DNA of 64,000 nt, taken from contig NZ_JADBDT010000001.1 of the NCBI RefSeq assembly GCF_014873485.1, positions 2,232,001 to 2,296,000 of the forward strand, written 5' to 3'. Under the pieces are notes generated by a model. It did not search any database. It was given only the letters and a program-made list of their open reading frames with translations, and had not been told where the DNA came from. Both the position numbers and the translations under genes were made by a program. The stretch comes from Sphingopyxis sp. OAS728. Its GTDB lineage: Bacteria > Pseudomonadota > Alphaproteobacteria > Sphingomonadales > Sphingomonadaceae. This document shows positions 37,573-47,285 of the stretch, in pieces (the first letter of the stretch is position 1; each line of letters begins with the position of its first letter).

Positions 37573-38565
37573 TCAGTCGATGGCCCCATAAGAGGCATAA
37601 TCCTCGACATGCGCGTTCGAACGACGAAAGCTGGTGAAGCTCATGCTCGCCGACAGGTCGAGCGCCTCGACCTGGTGCCACCAGCCGACGGGCAGGAAGA
37701 TCGCCTCGCCGGGGCCGATGATCGTCTCGAGGATCGGCGGTGTGTCGGAATCGCCGGGTCCGGCGGGCAGCGCCTCATTCGCCCAGTCGGAAAAACAATG
37801 GCGACTGTTCTTCATGCGATCGAACGCCCACGGCGGCGCCATCCGCACGTGCTTGCGGCCTATCACCTGCACCAGCAGGTTGTTGGTGAGGTCGTGGTGC
37901 CACGGGGTCAGCGTCCCCTTGGGCCCGAGCCAGAAAAAGCCGTCGCGTGTCCGGGGTTCGAGCAGCGCGATCGGCGCCATGTCGTCCCACAAGGGCGCCA
38001 GCGCCGCAGCGTTGGTGCCGCTGTTATAGGCCGTGAGGTAGATGTCGTTGCTCGCCTCGTCCTTGCGGAGCCAGTCGATCAAGTCTGCGAAGCGGACGAG
38101 GCGGCGATGGTCGTCCTTGGCGAGCTCATAATCGGGGCTGCGTTCGCGCTCGACCTGTGCCTCGACGGCCGCATCGCCGACGACGCCGGCGAAATGATCG
38201 AGCGACCAGCGCGCCAGCGCGGGCCAGTGATCGATGAGGCCCACGAGCTTCGCCGGCCGGTTCGCTTCATAATGATGGCGATAGAAATGATCGGGATCGA
38301 CGCCCTCCAGAGTGTCGAGCGCGAAGCCGCCCTCGGCCTCGCGCGCCAGCCGCTCGTGATTGGCGAGCAACCAGCGCTGTTTCGCCATCCGCGCTGCCTG
38401 CTTGCGCAGCATCGCCGCCATCGGATCCTTGGCGAGACGGTCGACCTCATATTTGGCAGCGGCGGCCGAGATGCCCGCGGCAACGAGCCGGCTGTGCAGC
38501 GCACCATCATCGTCGCCAGCCGCGAGGCCCTCTGCCAACAAAATGCGTTTATCGGACTGCGACAT
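37573..38565 (-). CDS. JmjC-like cupin (cupin_8) oxygenase
   Basis: A 330-residue member of the cupin-like (cupin_8/JmjC) family, probable Fe(II)- and 2-oxoglutarate-dependent hydroxylase. After an N-terminal helical region (about 1-90) come NRPAKLVGLIDHWPALARW, LGPKGTLTPWHHDLTNNLLVQVIGRKHV (the HxD metal motif at HHD) and GEAIFLPVGWWHQVEAL (distal His). These are the hallmark motifs. The hydroxylation target cannot be told. Confidence 0.88.
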   Translation of the reverse strand: MSQSDKRILLAEGLAAGDDDGALHSRLVAAGISAAAAKYEVDRLAKDPMAAMLRKQAARMAKQRWLLANHERLAREAEGGFALDTLEGVDPDHFYRHHYEANRPAKLVGLIDHWPALARWSLDHFAGVVGDAAVEAQVERERSPDYELAKDDHRRLVRFADLIDWLRKDEASNDIYLTAYNSGTNAAALAPLWDDMAPIALLEPRTRDGFFWLGPKGTLTPWHHDLTNNLLVQVIGRKHVRMAPPWAFDRMKNSRHCFSDWANEALPAGPGDSDTPPILETIIGPGEAIFLPVGWWHQVEALDLSASMSFTSFRRSNAHVEDYASYGAID

Positions 38566-38618
38566 TCAAAAGCTCCTCGGGCCGCTCAACGGCATCGAGA
38601 TGACAAAAGAATGACAGG

Positions 38619-39899
38619 CTAGTCGCCCGCCGGCCCTTTGTAATCCGCTCCATAGACCGCGGCGCGAAAATCGCGGTGGAGCGTGCCGTCATAGGGCATC
38701 GTCTGGACGAAGAAGACCGCGGTGAGCTTGTTCGCGGGATCGACCCAAAACAGCGTCGAGGCGGCCCCGTCCCAGAAAAATTCGCCCACTGCGCCGCGAT
38801 TTTCTTCCGCCGCCTGCGGCGGCGACTTGCGCACCGCGAAATCGAAACCGAAACCGACCGCGCCTTTGCCGGGCAGCCAAGCGCGTTCCTTGATCGCGGG
38901 ATCGAGCTGGTCGGTCGCCATCAGTTTCACTGTCGAAGGTTTCAGGATGCGCGCGCCGTCGAGCTCGCCCTTGTTCAGGAGCATGCGCGCGAAACGCTGA
39001 TAATCGTCGAGCGTCGAAGCGAGGCCGAAGCCGCCGGGAGTCAGCACATTGTCGCGAAAATTTAGCGTCTGCGCCGCGGCCGCGTCCTGCTGGACGAGCT
39101 TGCCGTCCTTCTTCACATTCATCGCCGCGAAGCGCGGCAGCTTCGCATCGGGTTGCCGCCACGCGGTGTCGGTCATCTTCAGCGGTTCGAAGATATGCGC
39201 GCGAACATAGCCGGCGAAGGGCTCGCCCGACAGCTTCTCGACCAGCGCCGCCTGCACATCGACCGCGATGCTATATTCCCACTGCGTGCCCGGCTGATAG
39301 AGCAGCGGCGCGGTGGCGAGGCGGCGGCTGGCCTCGGCGAGCGGGATCGTCAGCGCGAGCGGATCGGCGGCGACATAGGCGTCGTGCGCGGGCGTCGGCC
39401 CCGCACCGTAAACGAAGCCCGCGCTGTGGCGCATTATGTCGCGCACCGTGATCGGCCGTTCGGCGGGCACATAGCGCGGCTGGCCGGCAGCATCCTGGCC
39501 CGCATAGACGCGCATATTCGCATATTCGGGCAGATATTTGGAAAGCGGATCGTCGAGGTGGAACTTGCCCGCTTCCCAAAGTTGCATCAGCGCGACCCCG
39601 GTCACGGGCTTTGTCATCGAATAGATTTGCGCGATCGTGTCGCGGCGCATCGGGCGCTTCGCTTCGCGGTCGGCCATGCCCGCGGTGCCGAAATAGACCT
39701 CGCGCCCGTCCTGCCAGATTAGTACCGATGTCCCGGCAGCACGGCCGTCGGCGATCATTCCCTTGAGCGCCGCATCGATCCGCGCCTTGTCGATTTTCAG
39801 TGTTTCAGCGGGCTTGGACTGCGCAAGCAGAGGGGGCGCGAACACCGCCGGCCCCACCCCTGCCATCATCATCGCCAGTGCCAGTCGCTTGCCGCGCAT
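38619..39899 (-). CDS. Class C beta-lactamase-fold serine hydrolase
   Basis: A 426-residue exported serine hydrolase: signal peptide ending at about LLAQ, the nucleophile motif SMTK (94-97) and the second-motif region QWEYSIAVDVQAALVEKLSG, where Tyr is kept but the Asn of YxN is Ile as in esterase-type members. A GGFGL-type segment and VGFGFDFAVRKSP follow. The divergence from YxN suggests an esterase or peptidase rather than a beta-lactamase. It is preceded by DUF389 93 bases away. Confidence 0.87.
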   Translation of the reverse strand: MRGKRLALAMMMAGVGPAVFAPPLLAQSKPAETLKIDKARIDAALKGMIADGRAAGTSVLIWQDGREVYFGTAGMADREAKRPMRRDTIAQIYSMTKPVTGVALMQLWEAGKFHLDDPLSKYLPEYANMRVYAGQDAAGQPRYVPAERPITVRDIMRHSAGFVYGAGPTPAHDAYVAADPLALTIPLAEASRRLATAPLLYQPGTQWEYSIAVDVQAALVEKLSGEPFAGYVRAHIFEPLKMTDTAWRQPDAKLPRFAAMNVKKDGKLVQQDAAAAQTLNFRDNVLTPGGFGLASTLDDYQRFARMLLNKGELDGARILKPSTVKLMATDQLDPAIKERAWLPGKGAVGFGFDFAVRKSPPQAAEENRGAVGEFFWDGAASTLFWVDPANKLTAVFFVQTMPYDGTLHRDFRAAVYGADYKGPAGD

Positions 39900-39992
39900 A
39901 TCGTTTCTCCCCTGTCCCGCCGTTCGCCATGGATCGGGCCCATCACATGAGATCGGACCGGATAGGTCAACCCGAATAGGTCTGCGAGGAGC

Positions 39993-41333
39993 CTATTCGG
40001 TCGCGACGGCTTCCGCCGGGGGAACCTCCGCGGCGGTCAGGCTGCCATTCTGGATCAGCCATTGCGGATAGCCCGCCTGCACCGACGCCATGATGCGGTC
40101 GATTGCGGCAGCGACCTGTTCGCCCTCGGCTTCGCGGTCGCGCTGGACGACTATGCGACGCGCCTGAACATCGATCAGCACATGATCGCGCGGCAGCAAT
40201 TCGCCGACGGTCAGCCCGGACAGGATCGCGCGGCTGTCCTCCTCGCGCTGTTCAAGTGCGGCGATGCGGCGATTGAGCTGTTCTTCGACCTGCACCGCCG
40301 CGTTGGTCTGTTGGCGAAGTTGGACGATGTTGACGCGGACCTCGCGGTCGAGTTCGGCACCGATCTTTGCGGCGAGGTGCTTGTCGAGCTGTCCCGCGTA
40401 GCGATCGACGAGGACCACGCCGTCGACGGCGACCGCATCGCGTTCCATCCGCACGTTGAGGCTGTCGACGCGGTCGCTTTCACCGAGTAGCGAACGCAGT
40501 TCGGCCTGCACGACCGAGCGCGCACGAACCTCACCGGCGAGGCTGTTGAGCGTCAGGGCAAGCGGAATCGAAAGAATGCCGAGCGTCGCAACGATGCCGG
40601 CCACCTGCATCGCCGTATGCTGCGGGGTCAGCGACGGGCCGAAATGATTGAGCCGCGCGACGATGGTGGCGGCAAAGGCGATGGCGAGCGTATTCGTCAG
40701 GAACAGCAAGGCTGCGCCGACGGCGAAATCGAAGCGGCCGGTGGCAAGGCCGAAGCCAACTGTCGACAGCGGCGGGACGAGCGCGGTCGCGATCGCAACG
40801 CCGACCATCACTCCCGACAGCTTGCGCATGATCGCATAGACGCCCGCGATGCCGCCGACGACCGCGACGCCGAGATCAAGCAACGTCGGCTGGGTCCGCG
40901 CACGCAGTTCCGGGGTGACGTCGCGGATCGGCGACAGCCAGATGATCAGCATCGCAACGAGGATAGCCACCGCCATCCCGGCGGCGAGCGTCACGAGCGA
41001 ACGGCGGATCAGATTGCTTTCGAGCGTCGCGAGACCGAAGCCGACGCCCATGATCGGCCCCATCAGCGGCGATACGAGCATCGCGCCGATGACAACCGCG
41101 GTCGAGCTCTGCAGCAAGCCGAGCGTCGCGATCATCGCCGCGAGGATGATCAGCAGCAGGAATTTCTTGTCGAGCCGCGCGTCGCGCGCGACGCTCGCCA
41201 GAATCAACGAGCGGTCGAGGGCAGCGTCGCCCTCGACCGCTTCGTGATTGTCGTCATTCCGCGTTGCCCGGCGGCCGCCCGCATTGAAGGGGGCATCGCC
41301 GATACCGGGCACGCCGGGATGATCGCCGGCCAT
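39993..41333 (-). CDS. DUF389 (TIGR00341-like) membrane protein
   Basis: A 446-residue integral membrane protein with about six transmembrane segments. The DUF389 core reads [49 protein letters not shown] and [26 protein letters not shown]-terminal soluble region (about 270-446) contains a coiled-coil stretch ([23 protein letters not shown]). Function unknown. It starts two bases after the etfA stop, so it is almost certainly read on the etfBA transcript. A nine-base inverted repeat (39972-40000) straddles its stop codon and may end that transcript. Confidence 0.87.
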   Translation of the reverse strand: MAGDHPGVPGIGDAPFNAGGRRATRNDDNHEAVEGDAALDRSLILASVARDARLDKKFLLLIILAAMIATLGLLQSSTAVVIGAMLVSPLMGPIMGVGFGLATLESNLIRRSLVTLAAGMAVAILVAMLIIWLSPIRDVTPELRARTQPTLLDLGVAVVGGIAGVYAIMRKLSGVMVGVAIATALVPPLSTVGFGLATGRFDFAVGAALLFLTNTLAIAFAATIVARLNHFGPSLTPQHTAMQVAGIVATLGILSIPLALTLNSLAGEVRARSVVQAELRSLLGESDRVDSLNVRMERDAVAVDGVVLVDRYAGQLDKHLAAKIGAELDREVRVNIVQLRQQTNAAVQVEEQLNRRIAALEQREEDSRAILSGLTVGELLPRDHVLIDVQARRIVVQRDREAEGEQVAAAIDRIMASVQAGYPQWLIQNGSLTAAEVPPAEAVATE

Positions 41334-41335
41334 GA

Positions 41336-42265
41336 TCAGATCTTGCCGGTCAGCTCCGGAACGGCACTGAACAGATCGGCGACAAGGCCGAAGTCGGCGA
41401 CCTGGAAGATCGGAGCGTCCTCGTCCTTGTTGATCGCGACGATCGTCTTCGAATCCTTCATGCCGGCGAGATGCTGGATCGCGCCCGAGATGCCGATGGC
41501 GAAATAGACCTGCGGCGCGACGATCTTGCCGGTCTGGCCGACCTGATAATCGTTGGGGACATAGCCCGCATCGACCGCAGCGCGCGAAGCACCGAGCGCG
41601 GCGCCGAGCTTGTCGGCGAGCGGGACGATGACTTCTTCGTACTTCTCGCTCGAACCCAGCGCACGGCCACCCGACACGATGATCTTGGCCGAGGTGAGTT
41701 CGGGACGCTCCGACTTGGCGATTTCGGCGCCGACGAAGCTCGAGATGCCGGCATCGCTGCCGGCGCCGACGGCTTCGATGCTGCCCGAACCGCCCGAGGT
41801 CGCGGCCTTGTCGAACGCGGTGCCGCGAACGGTGAGGACCAGCTTCGCATCCGATGATTCGACGGTCGCGATCGCGTTGCCGGCGTAGATCGGACGGGTG
41901 AAGGTCTTCGGACCCTCGACCGACAGGATTTCCGAAATCTGCATCACGTCGAGCAGCGCGGCGACGCGCGGCGCAATATTCTTGCCGGTGGTCGTCGCGG
42001 GCGCGAGGAACGCGTCGTGCGAGCCCATCAGGTCGGCGATCAGCGGCGCGATATTTTCGGGAAGATTGTGACCGAAAGCGGCGTTGTCGGCGACATGCAC
42101 CTTACCGACGCCAGCGATGCCGGCGGCTTCCTTGGCAACCGCATCGACGCCGCTACCGGCGACGAGCAGGTGGACTTCGCCGAGCTTCGAGGCGGCGGTG
42201 ACCACCGCGAGCGTGGCGTCCTTGACGGCGCTGCCGTCATGTTCGACCCAAACCAGAGTTTTCAT
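41336..42265 (-). CDS. etfA: Electron transfer flavoprotein, alpha subunit
   Basis: EtfA holds the FAD of ETF, which collects electrons from acyl-CoA and related dehydrogenases and feeds ETF-quinone oxidoreductase. The 309 residues show the N-terminal alpha/beta domain ([19 protein letters not shown]) and the C-terminal FAD-binding domain with [46 protein letters not shown]. Its start overlaps the etfB stop by four bases. Confidence 0.97.
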   Translation of the reverse strand: MKTLVWVEHDGSAVKDATLAVVTAASKLGEVHLLVAGSGVDAVAKEAAGIAGVGKVHVADNAAFGHNLPENIAPLIADLMGSHDAFLAPATTTGKNIAPRVAALLDVMQISEILSVEGPKTFTRPIYAGNAIATVESSDAKLVLTVRGTAFDKAATSGGSGSIEAVGAGSDAGISSFVGAEIAKSERPELTSAKIIVSGGRALGSSEKYEEVIVPLADKLGAALGASRAAVDAGYVPNDYQVGQTGKIVAPQVYFAIGISGAIQHLAGMKDSKTIVAINKDEDAPIFQVADFGLVADLFSAVPELTGKI

Positions 42266-43011
42266 GAGTGCACTCCCATCGCCTTCAGCTTGGCAACCAG
42301 TTCATCGACGTCAGCGACCTTGATGCCGGCCGAGCGGGCGGCGGGTTCGCTGACCTTGACCACCTTCACGCGCGGTGCGGTGTCGACGCCGTAATCGGCG
42401 GGGGTCTTGGTATCGAGCGGCTTCGACTTTGCCTTCATGATGTTCGGCAGCGACGCATAGCGCGGCTCGTTCAAGCGAAGGTCGGTGGTGACGATCGCGG
42501 GGAGCTTGAGCTTCACCGTTTCGAGACCGCCATCGACTTCGCGCGTCACGTTGACGCTGTCGCCGTCGACGTTGACCGCGCTGGCAAAGGTGCCCTGCGC
42601 CCAGCCGGTCAGCGCCGCGAGCATCTGGCCGGTCTGGTTGTTGTCGTCGTCGATCGCCTGCTTGCCGAGGATCACGAGACCCGGCTGTTCGGCGTCGGCG
42701 ATCGCCTTGAAGATCTTGGCGAGTGCGAGCGGTTCGACCGCATCATCGGTCTGGACGAGGATCGCGCGGTCGGCACCCATCGCGAGCGCGGTGCGCAGCG
42801 TTTCCTGCGCCTTCGCCGGGCCGACGCTGACTGCCACGACCTCGGTCGCGACGCCTTTTTCCTTGAGGCGGATCGCTTCTTCGACCCCGATCTCGTCGAA
42901 CGGGTTCATCGACATCTTCACGTTGGCCAGGTCAACGCCCGTGCCGTCGGCCTTCACCCGCGGCTTTACGTTGTAATCGAGCACCCGCTTTACGGGGACG
43001 AGGATTTTCAT
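42262..43011 (-). CDS. etfB: Electron transfer flavoprotein, beta subunit
   Basis: EtfB pairs with EtfA and binds AMP. The start [46 protein letters not shown] and the C-terminal PADYGVD are diagnostic; 249 residues is the standard length. I start at ATG 43011 rather than an in-frame codon eleven residues upstream, since the family begins [10 protein letters not shown] near-perfect 22-base palindrome lies 44 bases before this start and probably controls etfBA. Confidence 0.97.
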   Translation of the reverse strand: MKILVPVKRVLDYNVKPRVKADGTGVDLANVKMSMNPFDEIGVEEAIRLKEKGVATEVVAVSVGPAKAQETLRTALAMGADRAILVQTDDAVEPLALAKIFKAIADAEQPGLVILGKQAIDDDNNQTGQMLAALTGWAQGTFASAVNVDGDSVNVTREVDGGLETVKLKLPAIVTTDLRLNEPRYASLPNIMKAKSKPLDTKTPADYGVDTAPRVKVVKVSEPAARSAGIKVADVDELVAKLKAMGVHS

Positions 43012-43054
43012 AGCTTCGACAGCTCCTCTCGAAAAATTGTGCACTGCGCCATAA

Positions 43055-43076
43055 TTGGCGTTTACGTAAACGTCAA
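43055..43076. promoter_or_regulatory. 22-bp palindromic operator upstream of etfBA
   Basis: The core CGTTTACGTAAACG (43059-43072) is a perfect palindrome. It extends to TTGG on the left and TCAA on the right with a single mismatched pair (43058/43073). Palindromes built on TTTACGTAAA are predicted sites of MerR-type regulators of branched-chain and fatty acid degradation (LiuR type), and etf genes fit such a regulon; the regulator identity is inference. Confidence 0.65.
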
Positions 43077-43091
43077 CTAGCAGTCCCTACT

Positions 43092-43115
43092 CCTCCCTCG
43101 CAGGTGCGAGGGAGG
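43092..43115. repeat. CCTCCC-type hairpin after sucC
   Basis: A perfect 11-bp stem (CCTCCCTCGCA/TGCGAGGGAGG, two-base loop) just past the sucC stop. It resembles the end hairpins of the repeat inside truB, and may serve as a transcript end although no U-tract follows on the minus strand. Confidence 0.55.
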
Positions 43116-43124
43116 GGTGGATTA

Positions 43125-44333
43125 TCACGCCGCCTTGTTCACCTCGGCTACGATTTTCTTTGCCGCATCGCCGAGATCGTTGGCCGCAACGATCGGCAGG
43201 CCCGAATTGGCGAGGATGTCCTTGCCCTCCTGGACGTTGGTGCCTTCGAGGCGAACGACGAGCGGAACCGAGAGGTTCACTTCCTTCGCCGCGGCGACGA
43301 TACCGTCGGCGATGATGTCGCACTTCATGATGCCGCCGAAGATATTGACGAGGATGCCCTTCACGGCGGGGTCCTTGAGGATGATCTTGAACGCCGCGGT
43401 GACCTTTTCCTTCGAAGCGCCGCCGCCGACGTCGAGGAAGTTCGCCGGGAACTCACCGTTCAGCTTGATGATGTCCATCGTCGCCATCGCGAGGCCGGCG
43501 CCGTTCACCATGCAGCCGATGTTGCCGTCGAGCTTGATGTAGGCGAGGTCATATTCCGACGCTTCGACTTCGGCCGGGTCTTCTTCGGTCAGGTCGCGCA
43601 GTTCGGCGATATCCTTGTGGCGGAACATCGCGTTGCCGTCGAAGCCGAGCTTGGCGTCGAGAACCAGCAGTTCGTCGCCGTTCGCGCCTTCGCAGACGGC
43701 GAGCGGGTTGATCTCGATCTGCTCGGCATCGGTCGCGAGGAAGGCGTTGTAGAGGCCGGCGAGGACCTTCGAAGCCTGCTTGGCGAGATCGCCCGACAGT
43801 TCGAGCGCGGCAGCGACACTGCGGCCGTGGTGCGGCTGCAGGCCCGTCGCGGGGTCGATGGTGATCGTGTGGATCTTGTCGGGCGTGTTGTGCGCGACGG
43901 TTTCGATGTCCATCCCGCCTTCGGTCGAGGCGACGACCGCGATGCGGCTGGTGGCGCGGTCGACGAGCAGCGCGAGGTAGAATTCCTGCTTAATGTCGGC
44001 GCCGTCGGTGATGTAGAGGCGGTTGACCTGTTTGCCGGCTTCGCCGGTCTGGATCGTCACCAGCGTGTTGCCGAGCATATCCTTGGCATGCGCTTCGACT
44101 TCCTCGAGCGTCTTGGCGAGGCGGACACCGCCCTTTGCGTCGGGGCCGAGTTCCTTGAACTTGCCCTTGCCGCGGCCGCCCGCATGAATCTGCGACTTCA
44201 CGACATAGAGCGGCCCGGGGAGCTGCTTCGCGGCTGCAACAGCCTCTTCGACGCTCATCGCCGCAATGCCCTTGGGGATCGCGACGCCAAATTTCGCGAG
44301 CAGTTCTTTCGCCTGATATTCGTGGATGTTCAT
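43125..44333 (-). CDS. sucC: Succinyl-CoA synthetase (ADP/GDP-forming), beta subunit
   Basis: SucC, with SucD, converts succinyl-CoA to succinate with substrate-level phosphorylation in the TCA cycle. The 402 residues begin [21 protein letters not shown] and contain the ATP-grasp region ([20 protein letters not shown]), [14 protein letters not shown], and the C-terminal flavodoxin-like domain with [21 protein letters not shown] and [20 protein letters not shown]. sucD is not adjacent in this window, since etfB follows instead. The ribosome binding site before the ATG is weak. Confidence 0.96.
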   Translation of the reverse strand: MNIHEYQAKELLAKFGVAIPKGIAAMSVEEAVAAAKQLPGPLYVVKSQIHAGGRGKGKFKELGPDAKGGVRLAKTLEEVEAHAKDMLGNTLVTIQTGEAGKQVNRLYITDGADIKQEFYLALLVDRATSRIAVVASTEGGMDIETVAHNTPDKIHTITIDPATGLQPHHGRSVAAALELSGDLAKQASKVLAGLYNAFLATDAEQIEINPLAVCEGANGDELLVLDAKLGFDGNAMFRHKDIAELRDLTEEDPAEVEASEYDLAYIKLDGNIGCMVNGAGLAMATMDIIKLNGEFPANFLDVGGGASKEKVTAAFKIILKDPAVKGILVNIFGGIMKCDIIADGIVAAAKEVNLSVPLVVRLEGTNVQEGKDILANSGLPIVAANDLGDAAKKIVAEVNKAA

Positions 44334-44538
44334 GGGGTCTGCCGGGCCTTTCGACTCTGGAGCGGGGAGAAGTTTGGCGCCGCATAAGCACAAGTTCGCG
44401 CGCAAGGCTACCCCCGGGGTCCGCAGATATGCTTGCGCGCCGCAAAGGCTTTCGGCCAGCCGGTCCGTCTTCGGGATGACGGCCCCGACCCGAGCTGATA
44501 ATCGGGCGACGCCGGAGAACGGGATGAGGGAGCCGAAG

Positions 44539-45669
44539 ATGCAGATAAAGCTTGTTGTTTTGGCGCTTATGGCATTCGCCGGCCCCTGTGCCGCGGCGGC
44601 GCAAACCAACCAGGCACTCGAGGTCAGGGTCGCCGAAGCGCCCGATATCGTGCGCATAGGCGCCACCGATCAGCTCGTTTACGAACTGCATCTGACCAAT
44701 TTTTCGAGCCTTCCGCTGCGGCTGGACCAGCTTGTCGTGAAAGCCGGCGAGAAGGGAACGCCGACCAAAACCTATGCCGCCGACGAGTTGGCCAAAGCGA
44801 TCGGCCTCGTCGGCCCGGTCGAGGCCGATCCCCGGATCATTCCGCCGGGCCGCCGGGCAGTCCTCTACATCAATGCCCCCCTCGCAGCCGGCGTGGCGCG
44901 CGGCGCGATTTCGCACGAGCTGAAACTCACCAAGATCGGAGCCGATGGCGCCAGCTTCACGATTTCGGGCGGCGCGACGTCACCGGAGGTCGCCGCCCTG
45001 CCCCGCCTGTCGGCCCCTCTGCGCGGCGGGCCGTGGGTCGCGGTGTACGACCCCGGCATGGAGCGCGGCCATAGGCGGGTCTTCTATGCGACCGAAGGGT
45101 CGGCAACCCTACCCGGCCGTTTCGCCATTGACTTCATGAAGGTCGACACGGGCGGAAAGCTGTCGGCGGGGGACGCCAATCTTCCGGCGAACTATTATGG
45201 TTTCGGCGCCGAGGTGCTCGCGGTTGCCGACGGCACCGTCATCGCCGTACGCGACGATGTCCCCGACCCGACGATGCGGTCCGGACGGACGAATCCCTCG
45301 ATCGCCGATGCGAGCGGCAATTATCTCATGCTCGATATCGGCGACGGACGGATCGCGACTTATGAGCATCTGAAACAGGGCGCGCCGGTCAAGGTGGGAG
45401 ATCGTGTCAAGGCCGGACAGCTTGTCGGCTTCCTCGGCTTCACCGGACAGGCGAGCGCGCCGCACCTGCACTTTCACCTCGCCGACCACGCATCGATCCT
45501 CGGCGCAGAGGGCCAGCCCTATGTCTTCGCTTCGCTCACGCGGCTGGGGCAATATGGAGCGATCGGCGATTTCTTCCGGGGCGAGCCATGGCCACCCACC
45601 GATCGCTCCGAAACGGTACGGGACAGCTTTCCGCCGCCCAATCTCGTCGTACGCTTTCCGGGCGATTGA
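44539..45669 (+). CDS. M23 (LytM) family peptidase
   Basis: A 376-residue exported protein: signal peptide ([18 protein letters not shown]), a ~180-residue N-terminal beta-rich domain, then an LytM domain with [40 protein letters not shown] and the metal motif [11 protein letters not shown]. The first ligand of the family (usually HxxxD) is not obvious; the sequence reads LPANYYGFG where NHFGVD-type text is expected, so activity should be treated with caution. I chose ATG 44539, directly before the signal peptide. It diverges from sucC. Confidence 0.82.
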   Translation: MQIKLVVLALMAFAGPCAAAAQTNQALEVRVAEAPDIVRIGATDQLVYELHLTNFSSLPLRLDQLVVKAGEKGTPTKTYAADELAKAIGLVGPVEADPRIIPPGRRAVLYINAPLAAGVARGAISHELKLTKIGADGASFTISGGATSPEVAALPRLSAPLRGGPWVAVYDPGMERGHRRVFYATEGSATLPGRFAIDFMKVDTGGKLSAGDANLPANYYGFGAEVLAVADGTVIAVRDDVPDPTMRSGRTNPSIADASGNYLMLDIGDGRIATYEHLKQGAPVKVGDRVKAGQLVGFLGFTGQASAPHLHFHLADHASILGAEGQPYVFASLTRLGQYGAIGDFFRGEPWPPTDRSETVRDSFPPPNLVVRFPGD

Positions 45670-45673
45670 TGCG

Positions 45674-45985
45674 TTAGCGCAGCGCGCAGAGCGCCGCCGA
45701 GCTGGTTGATACCGTCAGTATCTCAGGATCCTTGAGCGCGCGGACCTTGTGCAGGAACTGCGCGAGCGACAGGTCGGTGATCTGCTTGTCCTTGAGGCTG
45801 CCGAGCGCCGACAGGCGCCGGAGCTGGACCAGCGAGAGCCGGTCGACCATGCGTTCGGCCATGCACGCCGACATCGCCTTCGACAGGCCGGCGTTGTTCA
45901 GCCCGGTGCGCAGCCGCGCCTCGGGGGTCGCACAGCCGGCAAGCGCGAGCGACAGCACCACCAGCGGCAGGGCAGCAAATTTCAT
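45674..45985 (-). CDS. Small lipoprotein of unknown function
   Basis: A 103-residue lipoprotein (FAALPLVVLSLALAGC, lipobox LAGC) with a helical mature part: LSKAMSACMAERMVDRLSLVQLRRLSALGSL and LAQFLHKVRALKDPEILTV. It lies six bases after the class A-like hydrolase on the same strand, so the two are probably one operon. No function is recognised. Confidence 0.72.
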   Translation of the reverse strand: MKFAALPLVVLSLALAGCATPEARLRTGLNNAGLSKAMSACMAERMVDRLSLVQLRRLSALGSLKDKQITDLSLAQFLHKVRALKDPEILTVSTSSAALCALR

Positions 45986-45991
45986 CGTCGA

Positions 45992-47149
45992 TTACCTTCC
46001 GTGATATTCGGCAACGGCGGAGGAGACCGACTGCATCAGCGCCATTCGCGCCGGGATGCCAGCGGTGGTGCTGCCCATCATTACGACGATCGCATAGCGA
46101 GTGCCGTCGGGCGCCGTGGCGATACCGATGTCGTTATAGCCGGCGGTCATGCCGCCCAGATTCTGACCCGTGCCGGTCTTGTGCATGAATTGCCAGCCCG
46201 GCGGCAGCCCGGCCTTGAGGCGTCGGGGCCCACTCTTGGTCCGGCTCATCACGCCTTGCAGATATTCGGTCGATTCGGGCGATAGCAGGGTACCGCGCGC
46301 CAATCGCGTGAGCGCGCTCGCGATCGCTGCGGGGCTCGCTCCATCGACGGGATTGGCGAGATAATTGTTCATCGCGGTCTGGCGCGTCGCAGCAGGCAAC
46401 GCGGCGCGTGCGGCCTCGAAATTGCGGCCGATCGAATAGCTTTGCTGCCAGGTGAGCCCAGCGGTTCCCGCCTGCAATAGCCGCTCGCCGGGGCCGAAGC
46501 GGATCGAACCGAGGTCCTTTTTGGCAACGAAGGCGCGCACGGCGCTCGGGCCGCCGACGGTGCGCAGCAGGCTGTCGTTCGCAAGATTGTCGCTATGCGT
46601 GATCGCTGTCTCGATCAGGTCGCGGACGCTCATCGTCACCGAACCCTCGGCCCGCACGCGCGCGGCGAGCGGCTGGTGAAAGACCACCAAATCTTCGGGG
46701 CCGATGCGGACGCGTTGGTCCATCGTCATCCGACCCTGATCGACCGCGTCGAGTACCGCCAGCGTGACCCATAGCTTCGACACGCTCTGTTGTGGGAACA
46801 GGTCGCCGCCGCGCTGCGACAGCGCCCATTCGCCGTCGATGCGCTGCACCGCAATGCCCGTCTTGCCCGGGAAGGCGCGCCACAATTCAAAGATACGGTC
46901 ATTGAGTCCGGCGGGCGCGCGGCGGAAGCCGGGGTCCAGCGGCCCCGCGGGCCGCGGCATCGTCGAGCGCACCGGTTGGCCGATCGGCACACTGACCGAA
47001 CCGGCGGGCCCGCGCACCGCTGCCTTGGGCTGCGCGGCGGGCTGCGTACGCGGCTGCGGAACGATCGCGGCGCTGCTGACACAACCCGCAAGCACCGCGG
47101 CGCCCATCGTCACGGCGAGGAGCGGCCGGCCGGAAAACTTAACCTTCAT
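45992..47149 (-). CDS. Class A beta-lactamase-like lipoprotein
   Basis: A 385-residue lipoprotein (lipobox LAGC at about 20-23), a ~60-residue Pro/Ala-rich linker, then a class A penicillin-interacting fold. SxxK is SVSK (122-125), SDN is at 186-188 and HKTGTG at 323-328. Counting 34 residues past SDN places Glu222 (GERLLQ) where Glu166 stands in class A enzymes, but Asn170 is Gln and about 30 extra residues follow before the conserved SPAAIASAL helix. It may be a beta-lactamase relative or a penicillin-binding-type peptidase; resistance should not be assumed. Confidence 0.83.
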   Translation of the reverse strand: MKVKFSGRPLLAVTMGAAVLAGCVSSAAIVPQPRTQPAAQPKAAVRGPAGSVSVPIGQPVRSTMPRPAGPLDPGFRRAPAGLNDRIFELWRAFPGKTGIAVQRIDGEWALSQRGGDLFPQQSVSKLWVTLAVLDAVDQGRMTMDQRVRIGPEDLVVFHQPLAARVRAEGSVTMSVRDLIETAITHSDNLANDSLLRTVGGPSAVRAFVAKKDLGSIRFGPGERLLQAGTAGLTWQQSYSIGRNFEAARAALPAATRQTAMNNYLANPVDGASPAAIASALTRLARGTLLSPESTEYLQGVMSRTKSGPRRLKAGLPPGWQFMHKTGTGQNLGGMTAGYNDIGIATAPDGTRYAIVVMMGSTTAGIPARMALMQSVSSAVAEYHGR

Positions 47150-47285
47150 TCAAACCCCGCACTTGCGACTTTTATCTCTACCCGACCCCTTCGGTCGTTT
47201 CCTCGTCCCGCAGGCGCGCGATGAGAACCAGCATTTTGCGGTGAATGATTCTTATGTCGCGACCAGTGGCGGAACCAAGCGGGTT

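Noticed and set aside
44326..44538. N-terminal extension of the M23 peptidase and of sucC into their shared upstream region
   Set aside because: The extended frames encode no conserved residues. SucC clearly begins NIHEYQAK and the M23 protein begins with its signal peptide, so the 205 bases are the divergent promoter region.
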